Below are positions 15,339 to 23,545 of a DNA stretch of 27,552 nt, piece by piece. Numbering within the stretch: the stretch's first letter is position 1; every line of letters starts with the position of its first letter. The stretch is from Firmicutes bacterium UBA3941 (GTDB lineage Bacteria; Bacillota; Clostridia; Caldicoprobacterales; UBA3941), in the NCBI GenBank assembly GCA_002385665.1, contig DGDX01000066.1:488-28039 (forward strand). The letters are read 5' to 3'. The position numbers and the translations under genes are program-made. The notes under the pieces are model-generated. The model saw only the letters and a list, made by a program, of their open reading frames with translations, was not told the DNA's origin and searched no databases.

Positions 15339-16586
15339 TCAGGATCTCTGATTCCGGGCCAATCCTTCTTTTTTTAATAGATTTATTCCTACAAATAATA
15401 TGATCGGAAAGACCATGGCTGTAAATAAGCCTACCTTTAGACCCATCTGTTCCGAATTGAGAGCATGATCTCTGCCCAGATCCAGAAGCATGGGAGAGGT
15501 TTGGGCTAAGTCCGACACTAAACCTGCCAGCCAGGGCCCCAATGATGCGCCAACATCACCGAACAGGGCTAAAATACCAAACATCGAAGTTCCCCCCTTA
15601 GGGTACATTTCTGCTGACAGGCTAAGGGTTCCGGGCCACATCAGGCTGACTGACAGTCCACACAGGGAACTACCTAAAAGGGATATCATGGGTATCTTTA
15701 TAAAGACAGCGACGGCATAACACAAAATGCAAAGTATGCTGCTGCCCATGAGGGCTTTCCTCAAATCTATCTTCTGACCCCAAATACCGTATATCACCCT
15801 TCCAATACCCATAAAGACCGCAAACAAGGCAGGGCCCAGTAAATCCCCCACCACCTTACTCACCCCTAAGCCCATTTCTGCAAATAGGGATGACCATTGA
15901 GCCATGGTTAACTCCGATGCACCTGCGCTGATCATAAGTAAGATGGCGATAAGGAATACCCGCGATGATAGCAATACGGAAATTGGGGTTTTTTCCTTTT
16001 CGGACACTGCCGGCCTAAGGGGTACCCTTGTAAAGTTATATAAATTATATATGGGCACTAACGCCCAGACAAAGGGTAGGATATACCATATTTGAGTTCC
16101 CAACAGCTTAATGAGTATTGTAGTAATTATCACCACTCCCAATTGGCCCCAGCAGTAGAATGAGTGCAAGAGGCTCATTGCCGAAGACTTGGCATCTCCC
16201 GGCAGGGATTCTACAATTGGACTTATGATAACCTCGTTAAGCCCTCCACCAATGGCATATATGGCCACAGAAACGGCAATTCCCACATACGGTGACGGGA
16301 ACAGTCTGGGAAATACACCTATCCCTATAAGCCCTAAGGCACTGAAGAAATGGGATAAGATAGCTGCCTTCCTATAGCCAATTCTATCAACATACCTTAT
16401 GGCTAAGAAGTCAACCACCATCTGGGTCGTAAAATTGACAAGGATTAGTCTGCCAATCCTTTCAAAGGATATCCCAAATTCCTCATGGAATATAACAAAG
16501 AGCAGGGGTGCGAAATTGTTGACTATGGCCAATGTTATGAATCCCAGGTAGCAAGCATAGAGCGTCTTCTTGTATGATGTTTTCAT
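15339..16586 (-). CDS. Major facilitator superfamily transporter
   Basis: Inner-membrane transporter of 415 aa with about 12 predicted membrane helices. The signature between helices 2 and 3 is present in degenerate form (RYVDRIGYRKAAIL), as are GGGLNEVIISPIVESLPGDAK, HSFYCWGQ in helix 5, and WPGTLSLSAEMYPKGGTSMFG in the second half. The helix 4-5 pattern resembles the FucP/sugar-symporter-like group, but the substrate is not determinable. The frame extends to TTG 16601, but ATG 16586 has GGAGG eight bases upstream and is chosen. It carries a structured leader RNA related to that of degV, so the two genes probably share a signal. It is convergent with the Rieske gene. Confidence 0.9.
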   Translation of the reverse strand: MKTSYKKTLYACYLGFITLAIVNNFAPLLFVIFHEEFGISFERIGRLILVNFTTQMVVDFLAIRYVDRIGYRKAAILSHFFSALGLIGIGVFPRLFPSPYVGIAVSVAIYAIGGGLNEVIISPIVESLPGDAKSSAMSLLHSFYCWGQLGVVIITTILIKLLGTQIWYILPFVWALVPIYNLYNFTRVPLRPAVSEKEKTPISVLLSSRVFLIAILLMISAGASELTMAQWSSLFAEMGLGVSKVVGDLLGPALFAVFMGIGRVIYGIWGQKIDLRKALMGSSILCILCYAVAVFIKIPMISLLGSSLCGLSVSLMWPGTLSLSAEMYPKGGTSMFGILALFGDVGASLGPWLAGLVSDLAQTSPMLLDLGRDHALNSEQMGLKVGLFTAMVFPIILFVGINLLKKEGLARNQRS

Positions 16587-16601
16587 CCATCTTTCCTCCA
16601 A

Positions 16602-16830
16602 AGCTGTACATGTTTAGGCAGTTCCACCAGTCGGGCTTCTAGGCGACAGAAGAAGTCCGAATCTCAAGGTGTATCCTTACCAATGATCCAATATTTTAAA
16701 TCATAAATGCAAGCCTAAATTGGCTTGCTTAAAACGATTCAACGAATGAATCAGATAAAACCTTATACTAAAGGTTTTACTTCCTTAATTGCGCTTATTA
16801 TATAATAGCAGAACCCCAGACTTTTACAAG
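16602..16830 (-). ncRNA. Unassigned structured leader RNA, copy 2, with promoter (upstream of the MFS gene)
   Basis: On the minus strand, a promoter (TTGTAA, 16 bases, TATTAT, with TATAAT overlapping at 16802-16797) is followed by an RNA homologous to the degV leader. Hairpins in order: P1 AAAACCTT/AAGGTTTT (16778-16757), P2 GATTCA/TGAATC with a 5-base loop (16752-16736), P3 GCAAGCC/GGCTTGC with loop AATTTA (16728-16709), a variable hairpin near 16661-16633, then GACTGGT..ACTGCC (16632-16617). The block GGTTTTATCTGAT between P1 and P2 is identical in both copies. TTAAGG near the 5' end may pair with CCTAA (16618-16614), closing the element about 15 bases before the MFS GGAGG site. Confidence 0.72.
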
Positions 16831-16873
16831 GTCTGTTTGTGGATGTTTAAATAACTCTATGGCGGGTATCATT

Positions 16874-16895
16874 ATAACAAGAACGATATTGTTAT
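16874..16895. promoter_or_regulatory. Inverted repeat upstream of the OsmC gene
   Basis: A perfect 7-8-7 dyad, ATAACAA-N8-TTGTTAT, lies about 110 bases upstream of the OsmC start, between divergent OsmC and MFS-leader promoters. It could be an operator for either gene. It does not fit PerR, OhrR or Rex consensus sites. Confidence 0.4.
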
Positions 16896-17006
16896 GGCTG
16901 CTGTAATACAAATACCAGGATATAATGCCGATAGTTCAAAAACAGCCAGGAGTCAAATTGCTGACTATTATCTCTTAGTCTAGAAATAACCTTTCAGGGG
17001 GTGCGT

Positions 17007-17429
17007 ATGATGGCCAAAACTAAAGTACAGGGCTACTTAACGGGGAATATGGGTTTTGAAATGAACTTAGATGGGCATACGCTGATTACCGATGCCTCGG
17101 AGGAAATAGGCGGAAACAACCTTGGTCCGCGTCCTAAACAGCTTTTATTGGCAGGATTAATTGGCTGCACCGGGATCGATGTCATGTCAATCCTAAAGAA
17201 AATGAAGGTTGACATTGAAGATTGCAGCATTGAAGTTGAGGCGGATAATACCCAGGAGCATCCAAAGGTCTATGAAAACATCCATATAACCTATAGATTC
17301 AAAGGTAAGGATCTGCCCTTGGAGAAGATCCAAAAAGCTGTTGATCTATCCCAGGATAAGTATTGTGGGGTCAGCGCAATGCTGAAAAAGGCTACCCCTA
17401 TCACCTATGAGATAGTGATAGACGAATAA
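17007..17429 (+). CDS. OsmC family protein (probable thiol peroxidase)
   Basis: Cytosolic protein of 140 aa from the OsmC/Ohr superfamily, whose active members reduce organic hydroperoxides with two cysteines. C54 in LIGCTGIDVM and C120 in QDKYCGVSAML occupy the conserved positions, and GPRPKQLLLAGL leads into the first as in the family. It is nearer the YhfA/OsmC-like subgroup than true Ohr, so peroxidase activity is likely but not certain. The frame opens at GTG 17001; ATG 17007 (or 17010) follows AGGGGGTG closely and is preferred. The gene is single and followed by a strong terminator. Together with FprA and the Rieske flavoenzyme it adds to the stress-defence content of this stretch. Confidence 0.92.
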   Translation: MMAKTKVQGYLTGNMGFEMNLDGHTLITDASEEIGGNNLGPRPKQLLLAGLIGCTGIDVMSILKKMKVDIEDCSIEVEADNTQEHPKVYENIHITYRFKGKDLPLEKIQKAVDLSQDKYCGVSAMLKKATPITYEIVIDE

Positions 17430-17455
17430 GGAGTTCTACAATATTGCAAATAATC

Positions 17456-17496
17456 AGGGCTATAAACCATAACGGTCAATAGCCCTTTCTTTTTTT
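17456..17496 (+). terminator. OsmC gene terminator
   Basis: AGGGCTAT pairs with ATAGCCCT around a 15-base loop that itself can pair ACC with GGT, followed by TTCTTTTTTT. It is a standard Rho-independent terminator for the plus strand. Confidence 0.88.
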
Positions 17497-17504
17497 GAAT
17501 ACAA

Positions 17505-18368
17505 CTATTTCTCATAGTATTTTATTAATGCCTGGGTCCCTAGTTCGTCCATCTGATTCCTGGCAAGTTCCTTATACATATTGAGCACATTATTCAAAAC
17601 TTCCAGATTTAAATTTACATCCTGGCCTTCTTCCTTGGCAATTTCCATATCCTTTATAAAGTGCTTAATAAAGAAACCCGGATCCAAGTCGCCTTTTAGT
17701 ATTCTAGGTGCCATATTTGACATCTGCCAGCTTCCGGCTGCTCCGGTACTTATAGTGTCCAGCATTTTTTGAACGTCCAGTCCAACCGCCCTGGCATAGG
17801 TTATAGCCTCGCAGACACTGGCTATGGCACCGGTGATAGCTATTTGATTGGCCATCTTGGTATGCTGACCCGCTCCTTCCGGCCCTTCATAGATAATATT
17901 TGTTCCTAAAGCCTCAAAGATTTTATAGCATTTCTCAAAGGCCTCCTTATCACCACCGACCATTATGGCCAGGGTTCCTTTTTGGGCACCTACATCACCA
18001 CCGGAGACGGGAGCATCCAGTGCATAAACTCCTTTTTCTAAAGCCTCACGGTATATCCTTTTACTCAGCTTTGGACTGGTTGTGGTCATATCTATGACAT
18101 AGCTACCGGGTCTTACATTGTTTAAAATGCCATCCTCCCCGAAATATACCTCTTCTACATCTTTTGGAAATCCAACCATTGTAATAACTGCATCCGCGTC
18201 AGCAACACAATCCTTAACAGAATCGCACCATTTTGCACCTTTCTCTATAACTTCTGATGCCTTGCTTTTGGTACGGGTATAGACAGATACCTCAAAACCA
18301 TTCTTCATTAGGTTAAGTACCATGGATTTACCCATAACACCAACACCTATAAATCCTATTTTTTTCAT
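17505..18368 (-). CDS. Beta-hydroxyacid dehydrogenase, 3-hydroxyisobutyrate/tartronate-semialdehyde type
   Basis: Cytosolic NAD(P)-dependent dehydrogenase of 287 aa, full length. The N-terminal Rossmann loop is GFIGVGVMGKSM. The substrate-binding signature DAPVSGGDVGAQKGTL spans about 118-133, and the catalytic lysine is K171 in GAGQHTKMANQ. The C-terminal helical domain includes GSWQMSNMAPRIL and FFIKHFIKDM, where the conserved lysine belongs. Family members oxidise 3-hydroxyisobutyrate or 6-phosphogluconate-like acids, or reduce tartronate or succinic semialdehyde; the substrate here is not decidable. After the glycine loop, TRTKSK at about residues 31-36 is NADP-leaning, by inference. It is divergent from phosphofructokinase and has no operon partner. 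Confidence 0.93.
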   Translation of the reverse strand: MKKIGFIGVGVMGKSMVLNLMKNGFEVSVYTRTKSKASEVIEKGAKWCDSVKDCVADADAVITMVGFPKDVEEVYFGEDGILNNVRPGSYVIDMTTTSPKLSKRIYREALEKGVYALDAPVSGGDVGAQKGTLAIMVGGDKEAFEKCYKIFEALGTNIIYEGPEGAGQHTKMANQIAITGAIASVCEAITYARAVGLDVQKMLDTISTGAAGSWQMSNMAPRILKGDLDPGFFIKHFIKDMEIAKEEGQDVNLNLEVLNNVLNMYKELARNQMDELGTQALIKYYEK

Positions 18369-18559
18369 CAGAACACCTCAATTCTATACATTTCTGTTTT
18401 TAATAATTTTATCTTACCAAAAGGTCCATCCTATGGCAAACTCCACTTGGTCTATCCTGATGTAATATCGTTGAATTAGTTTAATTTTGTTTTATAACGT
18501 ATCGAAATACTTCCTTTGGTATAATATAGAGATAAATCTTACTAACGACAATCAAAAGT

Positions 18560-18588
18560 TTGACAAAATATTCTTTGCCCTATATTAT
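18560..18588 (+). promoter_or_regulatory. Promoter of the phosphofructokinase gene
   Basis: A perfect -35 TTGACA (18560-18565), 17-base spacer and -10 TATTAT (18583-18588) precede the ATG by 56 bases. This is among the best sigma-A promoters in the window, fitting a strongly expressed glycolytic gene. Confidence 0.75.
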
Positions 18589-18644
18589 TAATCTGATACA
18601 ATTAAAGTATATTGGAAAATTTTTAATAAGGAGAGAAGTAACCG

Positions 18645-19859
18645 ATGAGACTGGAAGGTAAAGTTGTTATAGCTCAAGGCGGGGGACCGACGGCGGTAAT
18701 CAATCAATCCTTAGTCGGTGCCGTACTTGAATCCAGAAAGTATCCACAGATTACAAAGGTTTATGGAGCGGTTAACGGTGTTTCCGGTATCGTTAACGAG
18801 GACTTTCTTGACCTGACCCAGGAGACAACCCATAATTTAGAGGAGGTAGCCCTAACTCCATCCTCAGGGTTGTTATCAACCAGGGATAAACCCGACGAGG
18901 CTTACTGCAGTGAAATTCTAAAGGTTTTTAAGGCCCATGATGTTAGATATTTCTTCTACATAGGCGGTAATGACTCCTCTGATACTGTAAGAATAGTAAA
19001 TGAGCATGCTAAGAAGTCAAATTATGATTTCAGGGCAATTCATATCCCAAAAACCATAGACAACGATTTGATGGTCAATGACCATACCCCAGGCTATGGC
19101 TCTGCCGCAAGGTTTGTAGCTCAGGCATTTATGGGTATCAACCTGGACAATAGGGCTTTGCCCGGAGTTCACATCTCCGTTGTAATGGGACGCCATGCCG
19201 GCTTCTTAACAGCCGCAGCTTCTCTTGCACAGAAATATCCGGATGATGGCCCACATTTAATATATCTACCCGAGAGAGCCTTTGATGTGGATAAGTTCCT
19301 CGTGGATGTAAAGAATGTCTATGATAAGTATGGAAGATGTATTATAGCGGTTTCCGAGGGGATCCAGGATGCACAGGGCGAACCAATAGTCACTAAATTG
19401 GTAGGCCGTGAAGAAGATGCCCATGGAAATGTGCAATTGTCCGGTACCGGCGCTTTAGGGGATCTTCTATCCCAGTATATTAAGGATAATCTGAACATAC
19501 AAAGGGTAAGATCCGATACCTTTGGATACCTCCAGAGATCCTTTATGGGCTGTGTCTCCGATGTGGACCAAATAGAAGCCCGTGAAGTGGGAGAAAAGGC
19601 CGTCCAGTTTGCAGTATGGCATGACGCAGATGGATCCGTTACCATTCATAGAACAGGTAACTATGCCGTAGATTACAGGTTAACCGATCTTAGCGAAGTG
19701 GCTGCCAAGACCAAGCTAATGCCCGACGAGTTCATCAACAGCGAAGGAAACCATGTGACCGAAGCCTTTAGGAACTATGCCCTTCCATTAGTAGGGACTA
19801 GTCTGCCTTCGGCTGGCATTCTAAGGGCTCCCAGAGTACCAAAGATCATCAATAAGTAA
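18645..19859 (+). CDS. pfp: 6-phosphofructokinase, probably pyrophosphate-dependent
   Basis: Glycolytic enzyme phosphorylating fructose 6-phosphate at C1. The 404-aa length exceeds the 320-aa ATP-type PfkA. Motifs are the N-terminal QGGGPTAVINQSL, the phosphoryl-donor site IGGNDSSDT (about 105-113), the catalytic PKTIDND (about 134-140) and the substrate-binding MGRHAGFLT (about 180-188). In PPi-dependent enzymes the ATP-type GGDG and GTIDND are replaced by an acidic residue after the glycines and by PKTIDND, as here, so PPi is the probable donor and the reaction would be reversible. I cannot exclude ATP use. The ATG at 18645 follows GGAGAGAAG. It has its own strong promoter and terminator. 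Confidence 0.9.
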   Translation: MRLEGKVVIAQGGGPTAVINQSLVGAVLESRKYPQITKVYGAVNGVSGIVNEDFLDLTQETTHNLEEVALTPSSGLLSTRDKPDEAYCSEILKVFKAHDVRYFFYIGGNDSSDTVRIVNEHAKKSNYDFRAIHIPKTIDNDLMVNDHTPGYGSAARFVAQAFMGINLDNRALPGVHISVVMGRHAGFLTAAASLAQKYPDDGPHLIYLPERAFDVDKFLVDVKNVYDKYGRCIIAVSEGIQDAQGEPIVTKLVGREEDAHGNVQLSGTGALGDLLSQYIKDNLNIQRVRSDTFGYLQRSFMGCVSDVDQIEAREVGEKAVQFAVWHDADGSVTIHRTGNYAVDYRLTDLSEVAAKTKLMPDEFINSEGNHVTEAFRNYALPLVGTSLPSAGILRAPRVPKIINK

Positions 19860-19863
19860 AAAT

Positions 19864-19890
19864 AAGGCGGGAACAATATCCCGCCTTTTT
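19864..19890 (+). terminator. Phosphofructokinase terminator
   Basis: AAGGCGGGA pairs with TCCCGCCTT around ACAATA and is followed by a T-run (TTTTTTATTT). On the minus strand it is followed by ATTTTT, so it may also back up termination of tcdA. Confidence 0.9.
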
Positions 19891-19983
19891 TATTTCATTT
19901 CATCTATAAAGTTATGTTTAGGTCCGTTTAGTATAAGCATCGCCTAAACCATGTTTTATCAGGCCCTGTGCCTGTTAGTTTTT

Positions 19984-20745
19984 TTAGGCAGAACCTATAC
20001 CCAGTATATCCTTTATTACCTCCCCTGCTATGATTAATCCTGCAACAGGAGGCACAAAGGAAACGCTGCCAGGAACCTGTCTCTTTACGGGTCGCTTCTG
20101 TGGTGTTTCCAAAGAAGTTTCCTTCTTGTCTACGGGGACTTCTTCACTCTTTTGAATGGGCTTTATTGGAGGTTCTTTGGAGTATACCACCTTTAAAGAC
20201 TCAATTCCCCGTTTCCTTAATTCGTAACGCATGACTTTCGCCAGAGGGCATACACTGGTCTCATATATATCGGCAACTTCAAACCTGGTAGGATCCAATT
20301 TATTTCCTGCACCCATACAGCTAATAATTGGAACATTGAATGCCTTGGCTTTTTCTATCAGGATCAGCTTAGACGATACAGTGTCAATTGCATCCACAAC
20401 GTAGTCATATTGGGACAAATCAAATTCCCACGCATTATCAGCAGTATAGAAGGTCTGGTGTATCCTGACCTTAGCTTCCGGGTTTATTTCCAAAATCCTG
20501 TCCCGCATGACTTCAACCTTGGGTCTACCTATGGTTTCATTGGTAGCTATCAGTTGCCTGTTAATATTTGAAGGGCATACTTCATCGCTGTCGATTATGG
20601 TAATATTGCCTATACCACCCCTGATCAAGGCTTCCACGGTAAAAGATCCAACCCCGCCTATACCGAATACTGCAACGCTGGAATGTTTTAACTTGTTAAC
20701 GCCTTCAGTACCGATCAAAAGCTCGGTCCTGGAAAATTGATTCAT
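19984..20745 (-). CDS. tcdA: tRNA threonylcarbamoyladenosine dehydratase (ThiF/E1 superfamily)
   Basis: ATP-dependent enzyme that cyclises t6A37 of tRNA to ct6A. The E1-like fold is seen in VAVFGIGGVGSFTVEALIRGGIG (ATP loop), IDSDEVCPSNINRQ, the DYVVDAIDTVSSK segment and CPLAKVMRYELRKRG. The 253 aa fit TcdA/CsdL and are too short for MoeB with a rhodanese domain. An unusual Lys/Glu/Pro-rich insert of about 35 residues (near 195-228) separates VVYSKEPP from PGSVSFVPPVAG, which are adjacent in E. coli TcdA. It is last in a same-strand run behind the threonine aldolase gene with a 72-base gap, with its own GAGAGGAAG site ahead of ATG 20745. Confidence 0.93.
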   Translation of the reverse strand: MNQFSRTELLIGTEGVNKLKHSSVAVFGIGGVGSFTVEALIRGGIGNITIIDSDEVCPSNINRQLIATNETIGRPKVEVMRDRILEINPEAKVRIHQTFYTADNAWEFDLSQYDYVVDAIDTVSSKLILIEKAKAFNVPIISCMGAGNKLDPTRFEVADIYETSVCPLAKVMRYELRKRGIESLKVVYSKEPPIKPIQKSEEVPVDKKETSLETPQKRPVKRQVPGSVSFVPPVAGLIIAGEVIKDILGIGSA

Positions 20746-20817
20746 CTTCCTCTCTCCCCGGTAATTCTCTTAAATGTATAAGACCCCTATAAACGATGGA
20801 AAGAATGTACGAAGGGT

Positions 20818-21855
20818 TTAGCCATCGAGCCTATACCTGGATAAAAATTCTGTAAGACTATCTACGCTTTCTTGGGTGGTGGCCCATGATGTTACCAGGC
20901 GGATAACGGTTTCATCCTGGTTAATTCTTTCCTGGACGAAGAATTCAAATTCATCCGACAGTTTTCCCATGATGCTGTTTGGTATGATGGGGAACAATTG
21001 ATTGGTGCATGGCTCCACATAGAAGGAATAGCCATACTTCTTCAGAGCTCCTGCTACCATCTCAGCCATCTTGTTGGCATGGTCAGCCAGCTGATAGAAT
21101 AATTCGTCCTGAAATAAGGCCTCAAACTGAATTCCTATGACAAAACCCTTGGCCATAAGGGCTCCCCTCTGTTTTATCAGATATCGAAAATCCTTCTTTA
21201 AGTCATCCCTACAGATCACAAGGGCTTCTCCCAGCAAGGCGCCATTCTTTGTCCCGCCTATATAGAATATGTCAACCAGACCCGCAATATCTTCCAGGGA
21301 CAGGTCGTTAGTTTTTGCCATTACAGCTGATCCAATTCGAGCACCATCAAGGAAAAGGATTAAACCATTTTGCCGGCAGATATCATGTATGGCAGTTAGT
21401 TCAGCTTTCGAATAGATGGTTCCCAGTTCCGTGGAGTTTGAAATATAGACCATCTTAGGCTGTACCATATGCTCACTATTATGGTAATCCAATGCTGCCT
21501 GGATTGAACCCGGAGTAAGCTTGCCCCCCACCGATGGCACGGCTATAACCTTATGACCTGTAGCCTCAATAGCCCCCGTCTCGTGCACATTGATATGGCC
21601 TGTATCGGCGGATATAACGCATTGATGAGGCCTCAATAATGCAGAGATAACCAACAGGTTGGTCATGGTACCGCCGGGAATAAAGTGTATGTCCACATTT
21701 TCCCTTTTAATGGCCCTTCTTATATATTCCCTGGCCCTCTGGCTGTGCACATCCTCACCGTAACCTTTGTTTTGCTGAAAATTTGACTTGGTTATTAACT
21801 CCAATATCCTGGGATGTGCGCCTTCGCTGTAATCGTTCATAAAACTATGCATCAT
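20818..21855 (-). CDS. Low-specificity threonine aldolase family (PLP, beta-eliminating lyase)
   Basis: PLP fold-type I enzyme of 345 aa that typically cleaves L-threonine or allo-threonine to glycine and acetaldehyde. The N-terminal NDYSEGAHPRIL matches the family start, HINVHETGA supplies the histidine that stacks on PLP, LFLDGARIG carries the aspartate, and the Schiff-base lysine is in IGGTKNGAL. All catalytic motifs are intact. The ATG at 21855 is followed by a second ATG; GAGGG lies a few bases upstream and supports either. It begins 37 bases after rtcB ends and precedes tcdA, suggesting a minus-strand transcription unit. Other beta-eliminating lyases of this fold remain possible. Confidence 0.92.
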   Translation of the reverse strand: MMHSFMNDYSEGAHPRILELITKSNFQQNKGYGEDVHSQRAREYIRRAIKRENVDIHFIPGGTMTNLLVISALLRPHQCVISADTGHINVHETGAIEATGHKVIAVPSVGGKLTPGSIQAALDYHNSEHMVQPKMVYISNSTELGTIYSKAELTAIHDICRQNGLILFLDGARIGSAVMAKTNDLSLEDIAGLVDIFYIGGTKNGALLGEALVICRDDLKKDFRYLIKQRGALMAKGFVIGIQFEALFQDELFYQLADHANKMAEMVAGALKKYGYSFYVEPCTNQLFPIIPNSIMGKLSDEFEFFVQERINQDETVIRLVTSWATTQESVDSLTEFLSRYRLDG

Positions 21856-21892
21856 AAATCCCTCAAATCCCTTGATCTATAATTAGCCTAGC

Positions 21893-23107
21893 CTATGCCT
21901 TAAAATTATAAACTGGTTTTATAATGCTGATGACTTCTACTGTATCCCTGATGTTCTCCAGTATCTCATCCATTGACTTATAAGCAGATGGGGCCTCATC
22001 CAGGGTGGACTTATTTATTGATGTGGTATAGATACCCTCCATACTCTCCTTAAACTCCTCCATAGTAATTGCCCCTTTGGCAACTGTCCTGCTCATCAGC
22101 CTTCCTGCCCCGTGTGGGGCTGAATAATTCCATTCAGGATTGCCCTTACCTATACCAATTATGGATCCATCCCTCATGTTTATGGGTATTAGGACCTTTT
22201 CCCCCTCATAGGCCGAAATCGCACCCTTCCTGATGATATTATCCTTAAAGTTGATATAATTATGGATGGTTTCAAAGTGGTAAAAGTCCTGCAGACCCTT
22301 ATTGAATAAAGCCATTAGTATTATCTCCGCCATCTTTTCCCTATTAAGGCTTGCATAGTCCTGGCAAATCTTCATGTCATGCAAGTATCTTTTTCTGTAT
22401 TCACCTGTTAAGTAGCATAAGGCTTTTGGATATCTTGGCTTATGATCAGCATATTCCTTCGCGAGTTGATCTAGCGCCCTTTTTATTTGTTTCCTCTTCC
22501 CCTTCGATTTATAGCTGGCGATTATCTCTTCTCTCTTTAAGAAATATTCCTCTTTACCACTACAAAGATCCACGGCCAGCCTCTGATAGATCTCCGCAAC
22601 CTGCTTGCCCAGGTTTCTGCTCCCTGAATGAATTACCAACCATTTATTCCCATTGTTATCCACGCCCAGTTCAATAAAATGGTTTCCGCCGCCCAAGGTT
22701 CCAATACTTCTTTCCAATCTTTTTGTATCTCTTAGATCCCTAAAGCAATGAAGGTCGGTTAGTCTATCGAATTTAAACTTTCTTTCCTTGTGGGTCTCCC
22801 TGCCTGAAGGTATTTCCCTGTAAATTATGCTGTCCAAAGTTGGCAAATCGATATTCACCTTGCCAAGCTCTATGGTAAGCATACCGCATCCAATATCCAC
22901 ACCTACTATGTTGGGGATCACTTTATCACCCATGTCAGCGGTGAACCCGATAACGCAACCTATACCCTGATGTACATCGGGCATTATCCTAACCTTGGAT
23001 TCCGCTATAAAATCCTGATTTAACAATTCAATTATCTGTTCCCTTGCCCCGTCCTCCAGATTATCCGTAAATACCAGTGCCTTATTATACCTACCTTGTA
23101 ATACCAT
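21893..23107 (-). CDS. rtcB: RtcB-type RNA ligase
   Basis: GTP-dependent ligase that joins 2',3'-cyclic-phosphate or 3'-phosphate RNA ends to 5'-OH ends. About 404 aa, in the shorter bacterial range. Metal and nucleotide motifs are intact: MPDVHQGIGCVIG, the cysteine ligand in VDIGCGM, GTLGGGNHFIEL, VIHSGSRNLG, and the guanylated histidine in SAPHGAGRLMSR. A lysine/arginine-rich insert (YKSKGKRKQIKRALDQL) lies near the middle. The frame opens at TTG 23110, with ATG 23107 next; no strong ribosome binding site is visible for either, so translation may be weak or coupled to the upstream GIY-YIG gene 72 bases away. No RNA cyclase (rtcA) or archease gene is nearby. Confidence 0.94.
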   Translation of the reverse strand: MVLQGRYNKALVFTDNLEDGAREQIIELLNQDFIAESKVRIMPDVHQGIGCVIGFTADMGDKVIPNIVGVDIGCGMLTIELGKVNIDLPTLDSIIYREIPSGRETHKERKFKFDRLTDLHCFRDLRDTKRLERSIGTLGGGNHFIELGVDNNGNKWLVIHSGSRNLGKQVAEIYQRLAVDLCSGKEEYFLKREEIIASYKSKGKRKQIKRALDQLAKEYADHKPRYPKALCYLTGEYRKRYLHDMKICQDYASLNREKMAEIILMALFNKGLQDFYHFETIHNYINFKDNIIRKGAISAYEGEKVLIPINMRDGSIIGIGKGNPEWNYSAPHGAGRLMSRTVAKGAITMEEFKESMEGIYTTSINKSTLDEAPSAYKSMDEILENIRDTVEVISIIKPVYNFKA

Positions 23108-23182
23108 CAATCCATAGTTACCGATAGACCATACCAGGTTCCATGGTTTTCGGTAACAAATCCCTCCCTCCCTTGCAAATAT

Positions 23183-23536
23183 TTAATCGCTCTTATATAA
23201 CTCCATACCTTCTTGTGCCAGCCTCTCCTCGCAAATAATCTGTAAAATCCTTAATTCCTCACTGTAATCGGTTTTCTCCTCGTCCTTATCATATTCAAGC
23301 TTCTCCAGGATCTCTATGACAAAGCCCGATTCGCCATAGCGCGTCCAATCCCTTTGAAGCTCCTTGTTTGGATGACTCCCAAAATTAAGCTGAAATTTTA
23401 CCCTGTTTATAAAGCTCTTCAGATCTCGGGTACCATGTATATAGCATTTGTTGTCCTTGATGGATCTTATGACAAATACCCCCATATCGGGTTTTATGGT
23501 TTTATATAATTCCTTGAGTTCTTTTCTCCTGTCCAT
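23183..23536 (-). CDS. GIY-YIG nuclease-like protein
   Basis: Small cytosolic protein of 117 aa resembling a GIY-YIG fold. The first element reads GVF (19-21) rather than GIY, the second YIHGT (32-36) rather than YIG, then R45, SHPNKELQRDW (H55, N57) and the glutamate E75 in FVIEILE. Thus the arginine and glutamate expected for catalysis are present while the naming motifs are divergent. It is stand-alone, with no DNA-binding domain, unlike UvrC or homing enzymes. ATG 23536 has CGGAG eight bases upstream; the frame extends only to a GTG at 23545. It precedes rtcB in the same direction, a suggestive nuclease-ligase pairing, but function is unproven. Confidence 0.82.
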   Translation of the reverse strand: MDRRKELKELYKTIKPDMGVFVIRSIKDNKCYIHGTRDLKSFINRVKFQLNFGSHPNKELQRDWTRYGESGFVIEILEKLEYDKDEEKTDYSEELRILQIICEERLAQEGMELYKSD

Positions 23537-23545
23537 AATTAACAC

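Noticed and set aside
16602..16670. T-box leader in front of the MFS gene, because TGGAACTGC is close to the T-box TGGNACCGC
   Set aside because: No stem I motifs, no terminator/antiterminator pair, and the homologous degV leader has TTTGCACTAC at that place.
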